Assembly: GCF_014646335.1 (NCBI RefSeq) | Contig: NZ_BMNG01000010.1 | Span: forward strand, 248,001 to 312,000 | Source: Streptomyces lasiicapitis | GTDB lineage: Bacteria; Actinomycetota; Actinomycetes; Streptomycetales; Streptomycetaceae | Length of the DNA: 64,000 nucleotides | Direction of reading: 5' to 3' | Shown: one piece after another, positions 17,669 to 26,249 of the stretch | Position numbering within the stretch: position 1 is the first letter of the stretch | How the letters are laid out: each line of letters starts with the position of its first letter | Notes under the pieces: generated by a model | What the model saw: only the letters and a program-made list of their open reading frames with translations | Databases searched by the model: none | Told to the model about the DNA's origin: nothing | Made by a program: the position numbers and the translations under genes

Positions 17669-17805
17669 GGTGAATGAAGGTGGCACGCCCCCACAGACCC
17701 GTCAACCCTCGGCGCGTGAGCCCGACCGACTACCAACTCACGTACCGACTCCAGGAGTTGGTGCCTCCGTTACCCCCGGGGTGCGATCGTGATGGCTACA
17801 CTTCG

Positions 17806-17814
17806 CTTGACCAG
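17806..17814. promoter_or_regulatory. Single CTTGACCAG half-site before the GntR gene
   Basis: This 9-mer equals the outer half of the palindrome at 17630-17641 and lies 20 bases upstream of the GntR start at 17834. It could allow autoregulation; it also argues that translation starts at 17834 and not at the GTG 17789. Confidence 0.45.
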
Positions 17815-17833
17815 CGACGCGGCGGAGGGCGAC

Positions 17834-18694
17834 ATGGAGACCGACGCACCGGGGACGGTGCTCAAGCGGGAGCGTGTGCGCGACTTCGTCCTGGAACTCA
17901 TCGAGTCGAGGCAGCCCGGCGACGGCATCCCGTCGGAGCGGACGCTGTGCGCCCGCCTCGGCGTGTCCCGGCCGACGCTGCGGACCGCGGTCGACGAACT
18001 CGTCGCGGCGGGACTTCTCGTACGCGAACACGGCCGCGGCATGTTCGTGGCACCGGCGAAGATCACCCAGGAGCTGGTCTCCGAGCGGGCGACGCTCACG
18101 GTGCCCCAGGCGGCGGGCACCTGGTCGAGCCGCCTGCTCGAGTTCACCACGGTCGCCGCCGGCGCCCGGGTGGGCCGCAGGCTGCGGATGTCACCGGCGG
18201 GGCAGATCGTGTACGTGGCGCGGCTGCGGCTCGTCGACGGCGTACCGATGGCCGTCGAGCACCTGCACCTCAAGGCCGACCTGGTGCCGGGTCTCTCGGC
18301 GCGGGAGCTGGAGGCGGGCGATCTGTACGCGCACCTTCGCGAACGGCACGGGGTGCGGGTGCACGAGGCGACGCAGACGATCGAGCCGACCGTCGTCACC
18401 CGCTCCGAGGCACGCCTCCTCGACGTGCCCGAGCTCTCGCCCGCGCTGCTCTTCGAGCGGCTCACCACGGACACCTCGGACCGGCCGGTGGAGTACGTCC
18501 ACTCCCTGTACCGCGGCGACCGCTACCGCATCGTCTCCCGCCTTTCCCTCGGCCCCGCGACCACACCCGACCCGGCGTCCGACCCGGCGCCCGGCGGCCA
18601 CCACCCCGGCATCCCGCCCTGCGACTTCGCGGGCGGCGACCCCGTGACGTCATCCACCCTGGGGGACGTGCAAGATACGCAGGAGCAGCCGTGA
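17834..18694 (+). CDS. GntR-family regulator, HutC subfamily
   Basis: Protein of 286 residues. The winged helix-turn-helix is at residues 15-80 (IPSERTLCARLGVSRPTLRTAV, then LLVREHGRGMFVAP) and a UTRA effector domain follows (TPSA-like GARVGRRLRMSPAGQIVYVARLRLVDGVPMAVE). UTRA domains bind sugar phosphates, amino acids or related ligands. The last 45 residues are Pro/Asp/Gly-rich and not part of the fold. Start at ATG 17834, preceded by GGAGGG; the in-frame GTG at 17789 would place the CTTGACCAG element inside the gene. It is divergent from the GH16 gene and the intervening palindromes are probably its operators. Confidence 0.9.
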   Translation: METDAPGTVLKRERVRDFVLELIESRQPGDGIPSERTLCARLGVSRPTLRTAVDELVAAGLLVREHGRGMFVAPAKITQELVSERATLTVPQAAGTWSSRLLEFTTVAAGARVGRRLRMSPAGQIVYVARLRLVDGVPMAVEHLHLKADLVPGLSARELEAGDLYAHLRERHGVRVHEATQTIEPTVVTRSEARLLDVPELSPALLFERLTTDTSDRPVEYVHSLYRGDRYRIVSRLSLGPATTPDPASDPAPGGHHPGIPPCDFAGGDPVTSSTLGDVQDTQEQP

Positions 18695-18734
18695 CCCCGG
18701 CCACGGCACCTCCGACCCCCCAGTGGAGCGACGC

Positions 18735-19535
18735 ATGACGGCAGAGCGCGACCCCCTCGTGATCGACACCAGCAAGCCGCATCCGGCACGGGTCTACGAC
18801 TGGCTGCTCGGCGGCAAGGACAACTACCTCGTCGACCAGGAGCTGGGCCAGAAGCTGCCCGCGGCGGCCCGCGCCAACGCGGCCCGCAACCGCGCCTTCA
18901 TGCACCGCGCCGCCGCGTGGCTCGCCCACCAGGGCATCGATCAGTTCCTCGACATCGGCACCGGCATCCCCACCGAGCCGAACCTGCACCAGATCGTGCA
19001 GGCGATCACTCCCTCGGCCCGGATCGCGTACGCCGACAACGACCCCATCGTGCTGCGCCACGCCGAGGCGCTGCTCGTGAGCACGCCGGACGGCGCCACC
19101 ACGTACATCCAGGCCGACGTGCGCGAGCCGCAGGACATCCTCGAACACGCCCGCGGCTTCCTGGACTTCCGGCGTCCCGTCGCGCTGTCCCTCATCGCGC
19201 TGATGCACTTCATCACCGACGAGGAGGATCCGTACGCCCTGACCCGCACCCTGGTCGACGCGCTCCCGCCGGGCAGCTTCCTGATGTTCTCGCACGGCAC
19301 CGCCGACGAGCACCCGGAGCTGGAGAAGTCCGTCTCGACCGCGTACAAGGAGGGCCAGGTGCCGCTGCGGATGCGCACGCGCGCCGAGGTCGCCCGCTTC
19401 TTCGACGGCCTCGACCTGGTCGAACCCGGCCTGGTCAGCGCCACCGACTGGCACCAGGAAGGCCCTGCTCCCGCGCGCGAGCGCAGCGGCTTCTACGTGG
19501 GCGTGGCCCGCGTCCCGGAGGCCCCGCGCGAGTGA
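18735..19535 (+). CDS. SAM-dependent methyltransferase of the DUF574 type
   Basis: Protein of 266 residues. Actinomycete-specific family recognised by the opening pattern DTSKPHPARVYDWLLGGKDNY, followed by the SAM-binding stretch FLDIGTGIPTEPNLHQ and the acidic ribose-binding position in YADNDPIVL, then VALSLIALMHFI. Members are numerous in Streptomyces (Methyltransf_19); most have no known substrate. Start at ATG 18735 with GGAG six bases upstream. It follows the GntR gene by 40 bases on the same strand, so read-through is possible, but a functional link is not evident. Confidence 0.88.
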   Translation: MTAERDPLVIDTSKPHPARVYDWLLGGKDNYLVDQELGQKLPAAARANAARNRAFMHRAAAWLAHQGIDQFLDIGTGIPTEPNLHQIVQAITPSARIAYADNDPIVLRHAEALLVSTPDGATTYIQADVREPQDILEHARGFLDFRRPVALSLIALMHFITDEEDPYALTRTLVDALPPGSFLMFSHGTADEHPELEKSVSTAYKEGQVPLRMRTRAEVARFFDGLDLVEPGLVSATDWHQEGPAPARERSGFYVGVARVPEAPRE

Positions 19536-19588
19536 CGTCGGCGGTGCGGCCCCTGCCCGGCGGCCGCGCCGCCCCCTAGGGTGCGGCC

Positions 19589-19864
19589 ATGGACCTGGAC
19601 GAGGACCTGCGCGAACTGACCCGCGAGGAACTGGAAACCGAGCTGCGCCGCCTCCGCGCGGCCGTCCGCACCCACCGCGACAGCACCGGCCACGACCTGT
19701 GCTGGCACCACCCGCAGCTCTGGGATCTCCTGCCGGAGCGGGTCGAACCCGCCGTGGCCGTCCCGCCGTGGCCCCGCTTCATGCGCGGCTGCGTGCGCTA
19801 CCGGGAGTCCCTCGAGGCCCAGTTGCCGGAAGCTCCTGTGGACGACCGGGAGTACGGCGAGTAG
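19589..19864 (+). CDS. Small conserved hypothetical protein (91 residues)
   Basis: Acidic protein that opens with a helical, probably coiled-coil segment (LRELTREELETELRRLRAAV), followed by a conserved-looking core (HDLCWHHPQLWDLLP and WPRFMRGCVRYRESLE). The Cys/His/Trp content of the core suggests a structured domain, possibly metal-binding, but I do not know a function. Similar short proteins occur widely in actinomycetes and proteobacteria as far as I remember. It follows the methyltransferase gene by 53 bases and converges on the XRE-TPR regulator. Confidence 0.75.
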   Translation: MDLDEDLRELTREELETELRRLRAAVRTHRDSTGHDLCWHHPQLWDLLPERVEPAVAVPPWPRFMRGCVRYRESLEAQLPEAPVDDREYGE

Positions 19865-19891
19865 GCCCCTTCCGCACCCGGAGGGCGGCCT

Positions 19892-21274
19892 TCACATCGG
19901 CGGGGTCGCCGGGGCCGGGCCCAGGGTCGTGGTGCCGGGGGCCGCGCGGTGGCCGAGGCCGGTGCGGTAGGCGTCCAGGGCGGCTTCTATGCGGCCGGTG
20001 CGGCGCAGCAGGTCGCCGAGGAGACGGCACAGGTCGGCCAGGTCGCCCGCGGCGCTGGAGCGTTCGAGGAGGGAGAGGGCGGCGCAGTAGTGCTCCTCGG
20101 CGCTGTCGGTGTCGCCGCGCTCCTCGGCGATCAGGCCGAGGAGCCGGTGGGCGCCCCCGGCGTGCACGGCGCCGCGTTCGGCGCCCAGGGTGCCGGGCTC
20201 CTCGCCGGAGGTGAGCAGCGGCCGCAGCAGTGCCTCCGCCTCCTCGGCCTTGCCGCGCCGCCGCAGGACGTCCGCGAGTTCGACCTCGACCTGCTCGGTG
20301 AAGAGCGCGGCGCGCTTGGAGGCGAGCATGTCGCGGGCGGTGCGCAGCTCGCTCTCGGCCCCCTCCAGGTCGCCGTCCTGGGCGTGGACATAGCCGCGCA
20401 TCCAGTGGCAGTGGGCGAGTTCGGTGCGGATCTGGAGATGCCGGTAGAGCTCCTGGGCCTTGGCGAGGGACGCGTCCGCCTCGGCGGTACGGCCTTCGGC
20501 GATGAGGGTGCGGGCGACGCCGCGGTGCATGTGGGCGACCAGTGCCGGATCGCTGACGCGCGGGGCGAGGGCGAGGGCGAGTTCGGCGGCCTGGGCGGCG
20601 CGGGCGTGCGCGCCCATGTCCATGTAGGGGGCGATGGAGGCCGTGTAGAGGAGCAGCAGGGCGTCGGGGTCGTGCAGGCCTGAGGCGTTGAGTTCGTCGA
20701 GGGTGGTTTCCAGGAGGTAGCAGGAGTAGCGCAGTTCGCCGGTGAGGAGGTGGGCGGTGGCGCGGCCGCGGATGGCGGGGACGCGCAGCGGCAGGGGCTG
20801 GTCGGCGAGGAGGCGTTCGACGGCGGCGAAGCAGTCGCGGGCGTCGGTGAGTTCGCCGGATTCGAGCAGGCAGTCGCCGAGTCCCAGGAGGGCGGCGGCC
20901 TGCTCCTCGAGGAGTTCGTGCGCCACGGCCTCCTCGGCGAGGGTGCGGAAGACCGCGGCGGCGTCCTCGGGATCGCCGGTGGCGAGGGCGCGCCGCGCGT
21001 CGGTCAGGCGCAGTCGCAGGTCCGTGGCCAGGTGGGCGGGGCGTCCTGTGGCCAGTTCCTCGTAGCCGACGCCGAGCCGTCCGGCGAGATGCCGCAGCGC
21101 GGACTCCGACGGCCGCACCCTGCCCGACTCCAGCGTGGAGACGTACGCGGCCGTGTAGGCGGGCTCGGCCAGCTGGCGCTGGGTGAGCCCCCGTTCGGTA
21201 CGCAGCCGCAGCACGCGGCGGCCGATCTCGACGGGGTCGTCGAGCCGCACGCCCTCGGGACTGTTCTCCGCCAC
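19892..21274 (-). CDS. XRE-family regulator with tetratricopeptide repeats
   Basis: Protein of 460 residues: an N-terminal Cro/C1-type helix-turn-helix (VLRLRTERGLTQRQLAE, then AYVSTLESGRVRPSESAL) followed from about residue 80 to the end by TPR repeats rich in Ala/Leu (for example AAAVFRTLAEEAVAHELLEEQAAALLGLGDCLLESGELTDARDC split over two helices). TPR-containing XRE proteins in Streptomyces sense peptides, other proteins or unknown signals. The start is a GTG at 21274 with AAGGGGAGAG just upstream. It is divergent from the secreted M64 peptidase gene, with 286 bases between them, and could control it. Confidence 0.87.
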   Translation of the reverse strand: MAENSPEGVRLDDPVEIGRRVLRLRTERGLTQRQLAEPAYTAAYVSTLESGRVRPSESALRHLAGRLGVGYEELATGRPAHLATDLRLRLTDARRALATGDPEDAAAVFRTLAEEAVAHELLEEQAAALLGLGDCLLESGELTDARDCFAAVERLLADQPLPLRVPAIRGRATAHLLTGELRYSCYLLETTLDELNASGLHDPDALLLLYTASIAPYMDMGAHARAAQAAELALALAPRVSDPALVAHMHRGVARTLIAEGRTAEADASLAKAQELYRHLQIRTELAHCHWMRGYVHAQDGDLEGAESELRTARDMLASKRAALFTEQVEVELADVLRRRGKAEEAEALLRPLLTSGEEPGTLGAERGAVHAGGAHRLLGLIAEERGDTDSAEEHYCAALSLLERSSAAGDLADLCRLLGDLLRRTGRIEAALDAYRTGLGHRAAPGTTTLGPAPATPPM

Positions 21275-21560
21275 CTCTCCCCTTCCGTAGGTCAGGGCCC
21301 CGAGCTAAGTCGATGTCGGCGGTGGTGCATAGATGCCGGTAAGAATTCGGCCTTCTGTCACCCTCACGGGGGTCGGGACCTGGTGCGCGGTGAGCGGCCA
21401 CCAGCGGTCGGGCGGGCAGCCCCGCCGGCGTGAACTCACGTGTCCCATAAGTAACTTGCGCATCGGCATTGCCTGAAGCCTCCGCAGCCTCTACGTTGAG
21501 CGGCGCCTTAACCAGGCTTAACTCGCCACTTATACGGCGGATTTCGGAAGGACCCCCACC

Positions 21561-22895
21561 ATGCGCAGACGCAAGTCCGGCATAGCCAGACGTACGCCGC
21601 TCAAGATCGCAACAGCCGTCGGCGTCGCCCTCGCGGCGACTCTCGCCGCCACCGCGGGTGCCACCGCGGAGCCGGAACCCGGACCCACCGCCTCCCGGCC
21701 CACCCAGTCCACCCAGCACGTCGAGTACTTCACCGGCCCCGACGGCCACCCCCGGCACACCGAAGTGCCGGTCTCCGACCCCCTCACCAGCAAGGAGCGC
21801 AAGTCCGTCGCGGACGACGGCACCGTCGTCCCGATCGTGCAGAACGGCCCGGTCGGCTCCAAGGCGGACGTCGTCTTCGTCGGCGACGGCTACACCGCCG
21901 CCCAGCAGGAGGACTTCCACGCCGACGTGCGGACGAAGTGGGCGGAGGTGTCGGCCGTCGAGCCATACCGCTCGTACAAGAACCTCTTCAACGTCTGGGC
22001 CGTGGACGCGCACTCGCGGCAGTCGGGCGTCTCGGGCGACCCGACGAGCGACGTCCGCAAGGACACCGCCCTCGGCTCGGCGTTCTACTGCGACGGCATC
22101 GAGCGGCTGCTGTGCGTCGACACCAACAAGGTGGAGGCGTACGCCAGCAAGGCCGCCGATCCGGACCTGGTGATCGTGCTGTCCAACTCCACCAAGTACG
22201 GCGGCGCGGGCTACAACGACATCACCTCGCCGTCCGGCTACGACGGCATCGCCACCGGCTCCTCCGACCACGCCCAGTCCTCGCAGGTCGTGGTGCACGA
22301 GACGGGGCACTCCCTGGGCAAGCTCGCGGACGAGTACGTGTACGAGGAGTACGGCACGTACACGGGCGCCGAGCCGTGGGAGTCGAACATCAGCAAGCTG
22401 ACCGCTCCCCAGCTCACCGCGCAGAAGAAGAAGTGGTACCGCTGGATCGGCCAGTCCTCGCCGGACGGCGGCACCGTCGGCGCGTACGAGGGCGGCGGCT
22501 ACTACCCGCGCGGCCTGTACCGGCCCACGGAGAACTCGATCATGCGCACGCTCGGCCGGGAGTTCAACTCGCCCGGTCGCGAGGCGATGATCGCGGGCTT
22601 CCACCGCCACGCGCCGGCCGTCTCCGCCGTCACGCCCACGGACACCGAAGTGCGGCGGAGCCAGCGCGTCAAGGTGCAGGCCGCCGAAGGTGTGCGGCTG
22701 CGGTGGTCCGTCGACGGGCGGTCCGTGAAGAAGGGCGCCGACGCGCGGTCCATCACGCCGAAGGCCCTGGGCGTGCCCGCCGACGGACGCGCGCACGAGG
22801 TCACGGTGCGGGCCACGGACCCGACCGGCGCGGTCCGCGACCCGGAGCTGCGCAAGCTCCTCAAGGGTTCGGTGACGTGGCGGGTGGCGCGGTGA
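21561..22895 (+). CDS. Secreted M64-family metallopeptidase
   Basis: Protein of 444 residues with a signal peptide (RRTPLKIATAVGVALAATLAATAGATA). The zinc-binding motif is VVVHETGHSLGKLADEY (His246 onward), with the third ligand probably the Asp of ADEY, as in the IgA-peptidase M64 family. Upstream of it is the conserved opening KADVVFVGDGYTAAQQEDFHADV. The C-terminal 100 residues form a beta-rich domain. It should cleave extracellular proteins; specificity is unknown. ATG 21561 has GGAAGGA eight bases upstream. A perfect double hairpin just after the stop ends both this gene and secDF. Confidence 0.9.
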   Translation: MRRRKSGIARRTPLKIATAVGVALAATLAATAGATAEPEPGPTASRPTQSTQHVEYFTGPDGHPRHTEVPVSDPLTSKERKSVADDGTVVPIVQNGPVGSKADVVFVGDGYTAAQQEDFHADVRTKWAEVSAVEPYRSYKNLFNVWAVDAHSRQSGVSGDPTSDVRKDTALGSAFYCDGIERLLCVDTNKVEAYASKAADPDLVIVLSNSTKYGGAGYNDITSPSGYDGIATGSSDHAQSSQVVVHETGHSLGKLADEYVYEEYGTYTGAEPWESNISKLTAPQLTAQKKKWYRWIGQSSPDGGTVGAYEGGGYYPRGLYRPTENSIMRTLGREFNSPGREAMIAGFHRHAPAVSAVTPTDTEVRRSQRVKVQAAEGVRLRWSVDGRSVKKGADARSITPKALGVPADGRAHEVTVRATDPTGAVRDPELRKLLKGSVTWRVAR

Positions 22896-22929
22896 CGCGT
22901 CACGTGAACCGCTGACCGACGCGAGGAGG

Positions 22930-22977
22930 CCGGCCGGTGGGACCCGATGCCCCAAGGGGCGAGGGCTCACCGGCCGG
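22930..22977. terminator. Bidirectional terminator between M64 peptidase and secDF
   Basis: Perfect 10-bp inverted repeat CCGGCCGGTG / CACCGGCCGG (22930-22939 and 22968-22977) enclosing a second perfect hairpin GCCCC AA GGGGC (22949-22960). It lies between two convergent genes. Confidence 0.75.
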
Positions 22978-22985
22978 TCTCGGTG

Positions 22986-25349
22986 TCACACCACGGCGCC
23001 CGTTCCGCGCTGTCGGCGCCGGGCCTCCAGCGGACTGGCGGGCCGGTCCCGCCTCTCCGACGTGGGCCGCCCGCGTGGCGCCTTGGGCTTGCGCTTCTCC
23101 AGGAGCACGGCGACCGGTACCGCCACGGACACCGTCGACACCATGCCGAGGACGACGCCCGCGATCAGCGCCACGGAGAAGTCCGCGAGCGAGTCGCCGC
23201 CGAGCACGGCGAGGGCGGCAAGGACGAACAGCGCGCCCATGCCCGTGTTCACGGTCCGTGGCAGCGTCCGGATGACGGCCTTGTTGGCGGTCGCCGTCAG
23301 GTCGGCGCGGGGATCTCGGCGGCGCGCCTCCCGGATGCGGTCGAAGACGACGACGGTGTCGTTCACGGAGTAGCCGATCACGGTGAGCACGGCGGCCAGG
23401 AAGACGCTGTCGACGGTCTTGCCGAGCCAGGCGAACAGGCCCACCACCAGCAGCACGTCATGCGCCATCGCGGTGACGGCGGCCGACGCGAACGTCCAGC
23501 GGAACCGGACGGTGAGATAGATCAGTTGGGCGGCCACCGCGATGCCGAGCGCGATGAGCGCCTTCTGGCGCAGCTCGTCGCCGAGGCTCGGGCCGATCTG
23601 CTCGTCGCGCTCGACGGTGGCCCGCCCGCCGCCCTTCTCGGCCAGGGCCTCCTTGATCTGCTGCTGTTCGGCGTCGCTGAGTTCACCGGTGCGTACGGTG
23701 ATGTCGCCCGCGCCGGACTCCTGCACCACGGCGCGCGGGAACCCGGCGTCGGCGACGGCCTTGCGGGCCGTGTCGGCGTCGACCTGCTTGCTGGTGGAGT
23801 ACTCGACGAGGCGCCCGCCGGTGAACTCGACGCCCAGGTCGAGCCCGCGCAGCGCGATGCCCGCGACGGCAACGGCGACCAGCAGGGCGCTGGCGCCGAG
23901 CCAGCGGCGCCGGTGCTGCACGATGCGCGGTTCGCGGCGGGCGAGAAGGCTGCGGACACGGCCGGTGGTGGCGAGGCCCGTGAGGCGGGGACGGCGGCGT
24001 ACGAAGCCTCTGCGGACGGCGGTCTCGGCGAGCACCCGTGTCACCACGAACGCCGAGACCATCGACACCAGGACGCCGATGGACAGCGTCACGCCGAAGC
24101 CCTTCACGGGACCGGTGGCGAAGTAGAAGAGCAGGCCCGCGGCGAGCAGCGTGGTGACGTTGGAGTCGATGACGGCGCTCCAGGCCTTGGCGAAGCCGGT
24201 GTGGAGCGCCTTGGGCAGGCTCTTGCCTGCCGTGCCCCGCGCGCGGGCCGCCGCTCCCTCGGCGCGCGGACCCAGGTACTCCTCCCGCGCGCGTTCGAAG
24301 ACCAGCACGTTGGCGTCGACCGCCATGCCGATCGCCAGGACGAACCCGGCAAGGCCCGGCAGCGTGAGGGTGGCGTCGATGGCAAGGAGGGCCGCGTACG
24401 ACATGAGTCCGTACAGGGCGAGCGCGAGGGTGGCCAGGGCGCCGAGGAGCCTGTAGACGACGGTGATGAACAGGGCCGTCAGGGCCAGGCCGATGAGGGC
24501 GGCCTGGGTGCTCGCGGCGATGGCGTCGGCGCCGAGGGTGGGGCCGACGGTGCGCTGTTCGACGACGTCGACGGGCACGGGCAGGGCGCCGCCCTTGACG
24601 AGGGCGGCCAGGTCGCGGGCCTCGTCCTCGTCGAAGCCGCCGGTGATCTGGGTGCTGCCGCCTGTGATGCCGGTCTTGCAGGCGACGTCCGCGTTCACAC
24701 CGGGCGCCGAGATGACCTTGTCGTCGAGGACGATGGCGACGCGACGCTCCGGCGCGCCCTGGGGTGCGCACGCCGCCTCACCGGTGACGCGGGCCCAGTC
24801 GCCGCCCGCCTTGCCGCGGAAGTCGAGCGTGACGTACCAGCCGTTCATGGACTGCTGGTCGAGGACCGCCTCGGCGTTCTTGACGCCCTCGCCGGTGAGG
24901 ACGGTCGGTCCGAGCTTCAGGTGGCCGCCGGGGCGGTCGGGGTCGGGCAGGGTGCGGGAGCCGTCGGCGGCGGGCCTGGGCGATTCCTTCCGGTCGGTCT
25001 GCTCGGTCACGGAGTGCACCGACAACTGTGCGGTGCGGCCGATCACCTGGGAGGCCTCGCGGGGGTCCTGCACCCCCGGCAGCTCGACGATGATCCTTCT
25101 GTCTCCGGCCTGGGTGAGGCTCGGCTCGGACACGCCGAGGGCGTCGACGCGCTGCCGCAGGACCTCCACGGCCCTGCGGGTGGCGTCGGCGTCGGCTTCG
25201 ACGGTGGGTGAGTCCTTGGTCTCCAGGACGATCTGCGTGCCGCCTCTCAGATCGAGTCCGAGGCGGGGTGACTGGGTGAGGGCGAGATACAGCGAGGCGG
25301 CGACGGCGACGAGCGCGACGATCGCCCGCCACAAGGGTGCGCGGGGCAT
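22986..25349 (-). CDS. secDF: Fused protein-export membrane protein SecDF
   Basis: Protein of 787 residues joining SecD and SecF. The SecD half has the opening membrane helix, the LGLDLRGGTQIVLET motif, the P1 head domain and the six-helix block (GFVLAIGMAVDANVLVFERAREE); the SecF half has DLGVEFTGGRLVEY and VIGYSVNDTVVVFDRIRE. SecDF uses the proton gradient to pull proteins out of the Sec channel. Streptomyces normally have separate secD and secF near the Holliday-junction genes plus an extra fused copy, which this gene matches. Start ATG 25349 has GGAGA six bases upstream; longer starts lack a site. A small secreted-protein gene lies just upstream. Confidence 0.92.
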   Translation of the reverse strand: MPRAPLWRAIVALVAVAASLYLALTQSPRLGLDLRGGTQIVLETKDSPTVEADADATRRAVEVLRQRVDALGVSEPSLTQAGDRRIIVELPGVQDPREASQVIGRTAQLSVHSVTEQTDRKESPRPAADGSRTLPDPDRPGGHLKLGPTVLTGEGVKNAEAVLDQQSMNGWYVTLDFRGKAGGDWARVTGEAACAPQGAPERRVAIVLDDKVISAPGVNADVACKTGITGGSTQITGGFDEDEARDLAALVKGGALPVPVDVVEQRTVGPTLGADAIAASTQAALIGLALTALFITVVYRLLGALATLALALYGLMSYAALLAIDATLTLPGLAGFVLAIGMAVDANVLVFERAREEYLGPRAEGAAARARGTAGKSLPKALHTGFAKAWSAVIDSNVTTLLAAGLLFYFATGPVKGFGVTLSIGVLVSMVSAFVVTRVLAETAVRRGFVRRRPRLTGLATTGRVRSLLARREPRIVQHRRRWLGASALLVAVAVAGIALRGLDLGVEFTGGRLVEYSTSKQVDADTARKAVADAGFPRAVVQESGAGDITVRTGELSDAEQQQIKEALAEKGGGRATVERDEQIGPSLGDELRQKALIALGIAVAAQLIYLTVRFRWTFASAAVTAMAHDVLLVVGLFAWLGKTVDSVFLAAVLTVIGYSVNDTVVVFDRIREARRRDPRADLTATANKAVIRTLPRTVNTGMGALFVLAALAVLGGDSLADFSVALIAGVVLGMVSTVSVAVPVAVLLEKRKPKAPRGRPTSERRDRPASPLEARRRQRGTGAVV

Positions 25350-25447
25350 GGGAGTTCTCCACATCCACGAGGAACACGAGGAAGGCGTCACGAAGAAGGC
25401 GTCACGAGGACGCCGTGACGAAATGCGGACGGGCTCCGGCAGCCGGT

Positions 25448-25473
25448 CCGGGCGCGGGCATGCTCGCGCCCGG
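25448..25473 (-). terminator. Hairpin after the small secreted-protein gene
   Basis: Perfect 9-bp arms CCGGGCGCG / CGCGCCCGG with an 8-base loop, between the stop of the small secreted-protein gene and secDF. Likely terminator or attenuator. Nearby (25380-25430) the word GGCGTCACGA is repeated. Confidence 0.6.
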
Positions 25474-25511
25474 AGGCTCCGGCCGGTCGGGCGGCGTCCG
25501 GTGAGGTGTCG

Positions 25512-25964
25512 TCAGCTCCGTCGTGAAGGGGGGCCGCGCGGCTCTGCTGCCGCGTGCGCGAACCGCGCGGGCGGCGTGGAGGTGAACGGGCGGGCGTCCG
25601 GTCCGCCGAGGGACCGGTGCGGCGCGCGCTCGGCGCCGGGGCCGGTGGTCCCGGGGAACGGCGGGTGCGGGAGGTGCCCTTGGTGGAGATGCGCGACCGT
25701 CGCGTGGACCGCGCGGGTCCCCGCCGGGCTCTCTGTGCCGTACGAGGCTTGCGCGCCGTGGGCCCTGGGCCGCTGCTGGCCCGGGGATTTGGTGGTGTAC
25801 GGGCCGCCGCTCTGCTGTGCGGCAGCGGCCGGTGTCACCCAGGCCTGGGCGGCGGAGCCGACCGCGGTGGCGGCCCGGGAGGAGGGGACCGCGAACGCCA
25901 GGACGGCGACGACGGCCGAGAGCAGGGACGCTGCCAGGCGCGCCGACCGGGTGCGATAGGGCAC
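25512..25964 (-). CDS. Small secreted protein of unknown function
   Basis: Predicted 150-residue protein. GTG 25964 is preceded by AGGAGG at an ideal six bases, which is the main reason to call it. The N-terminus is a good signal peptide: basic start (VPYRTRSARL), hydrophobic LAASLLSAVVAVLAFAV and an Ala-rich cleavage region (PSSRAATA). The mature part is rich in Pro, Gly, Ala, His and Arg (HATVAHLHQGHLPHPPFPG) with no recognisable domain, and is probably disordered. It is transcribed towards the fused secDF gene with a hairpin between. I do not recognise a family. Confidence 0.6.
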   Translation of the reverse strand: MPYRTRSARLAASLLSAVVAVLAFAVPSSRAATAVGSAAQAWVTPAAAAQQSGGPYTTKSPGQQRPRAHGAQASYGTESPAGTRAVHATVAHLHQGHLPHPPFPGTTGPGAERAPHRSLGGPDARPFTSTPPARFAHAAAEPRGPPSRRS

Positions 25965-26151
25965 TCGGGGCCTCCTGCGCGGTACGGGGTCGGGGACGGT
26001 CGATTGGAGTGGGCGCCTGAGGTGGATCCCCACACGGCCACGGCGCTCGGGGCGCCAATCGCTTCAACGTGCGGGCGAATTGATTAGGTTCCCGACGCGT
26101 CCGCTCAGTCAGGTCGGTCAGGTTCCCCCCTTCACCGCCGAGGCCACCGCA

Positions 26152-26211
26152 CTTAGCCGCAGGCAGAACGCACTTCGCCGTCGGCAGAACCCGCTACGCC
26201 AACGGCAGAAC
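26152..26211. promoter_or_regulatory. Three 21-bp-spaced PopR-box-like elements before popR
   Basis: Three elements of the form CTWNGCC-3N-GGCAGAAC (26152, 26173, 26194) repeat with an exact 21-bp period, two helical turns. From memory, the PopR operator of S. lividans is TTCTGCC-3N-GGCAGAA; the right arm is perfect in all three and the GCC of the left arm is kept. They end 38 bases before the popR start. Confidence 0.72.
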
Positions 26212-26249
26212 GCCGACCGCCGACGGCCCGCCGCTCCTACCCTGAAGCC

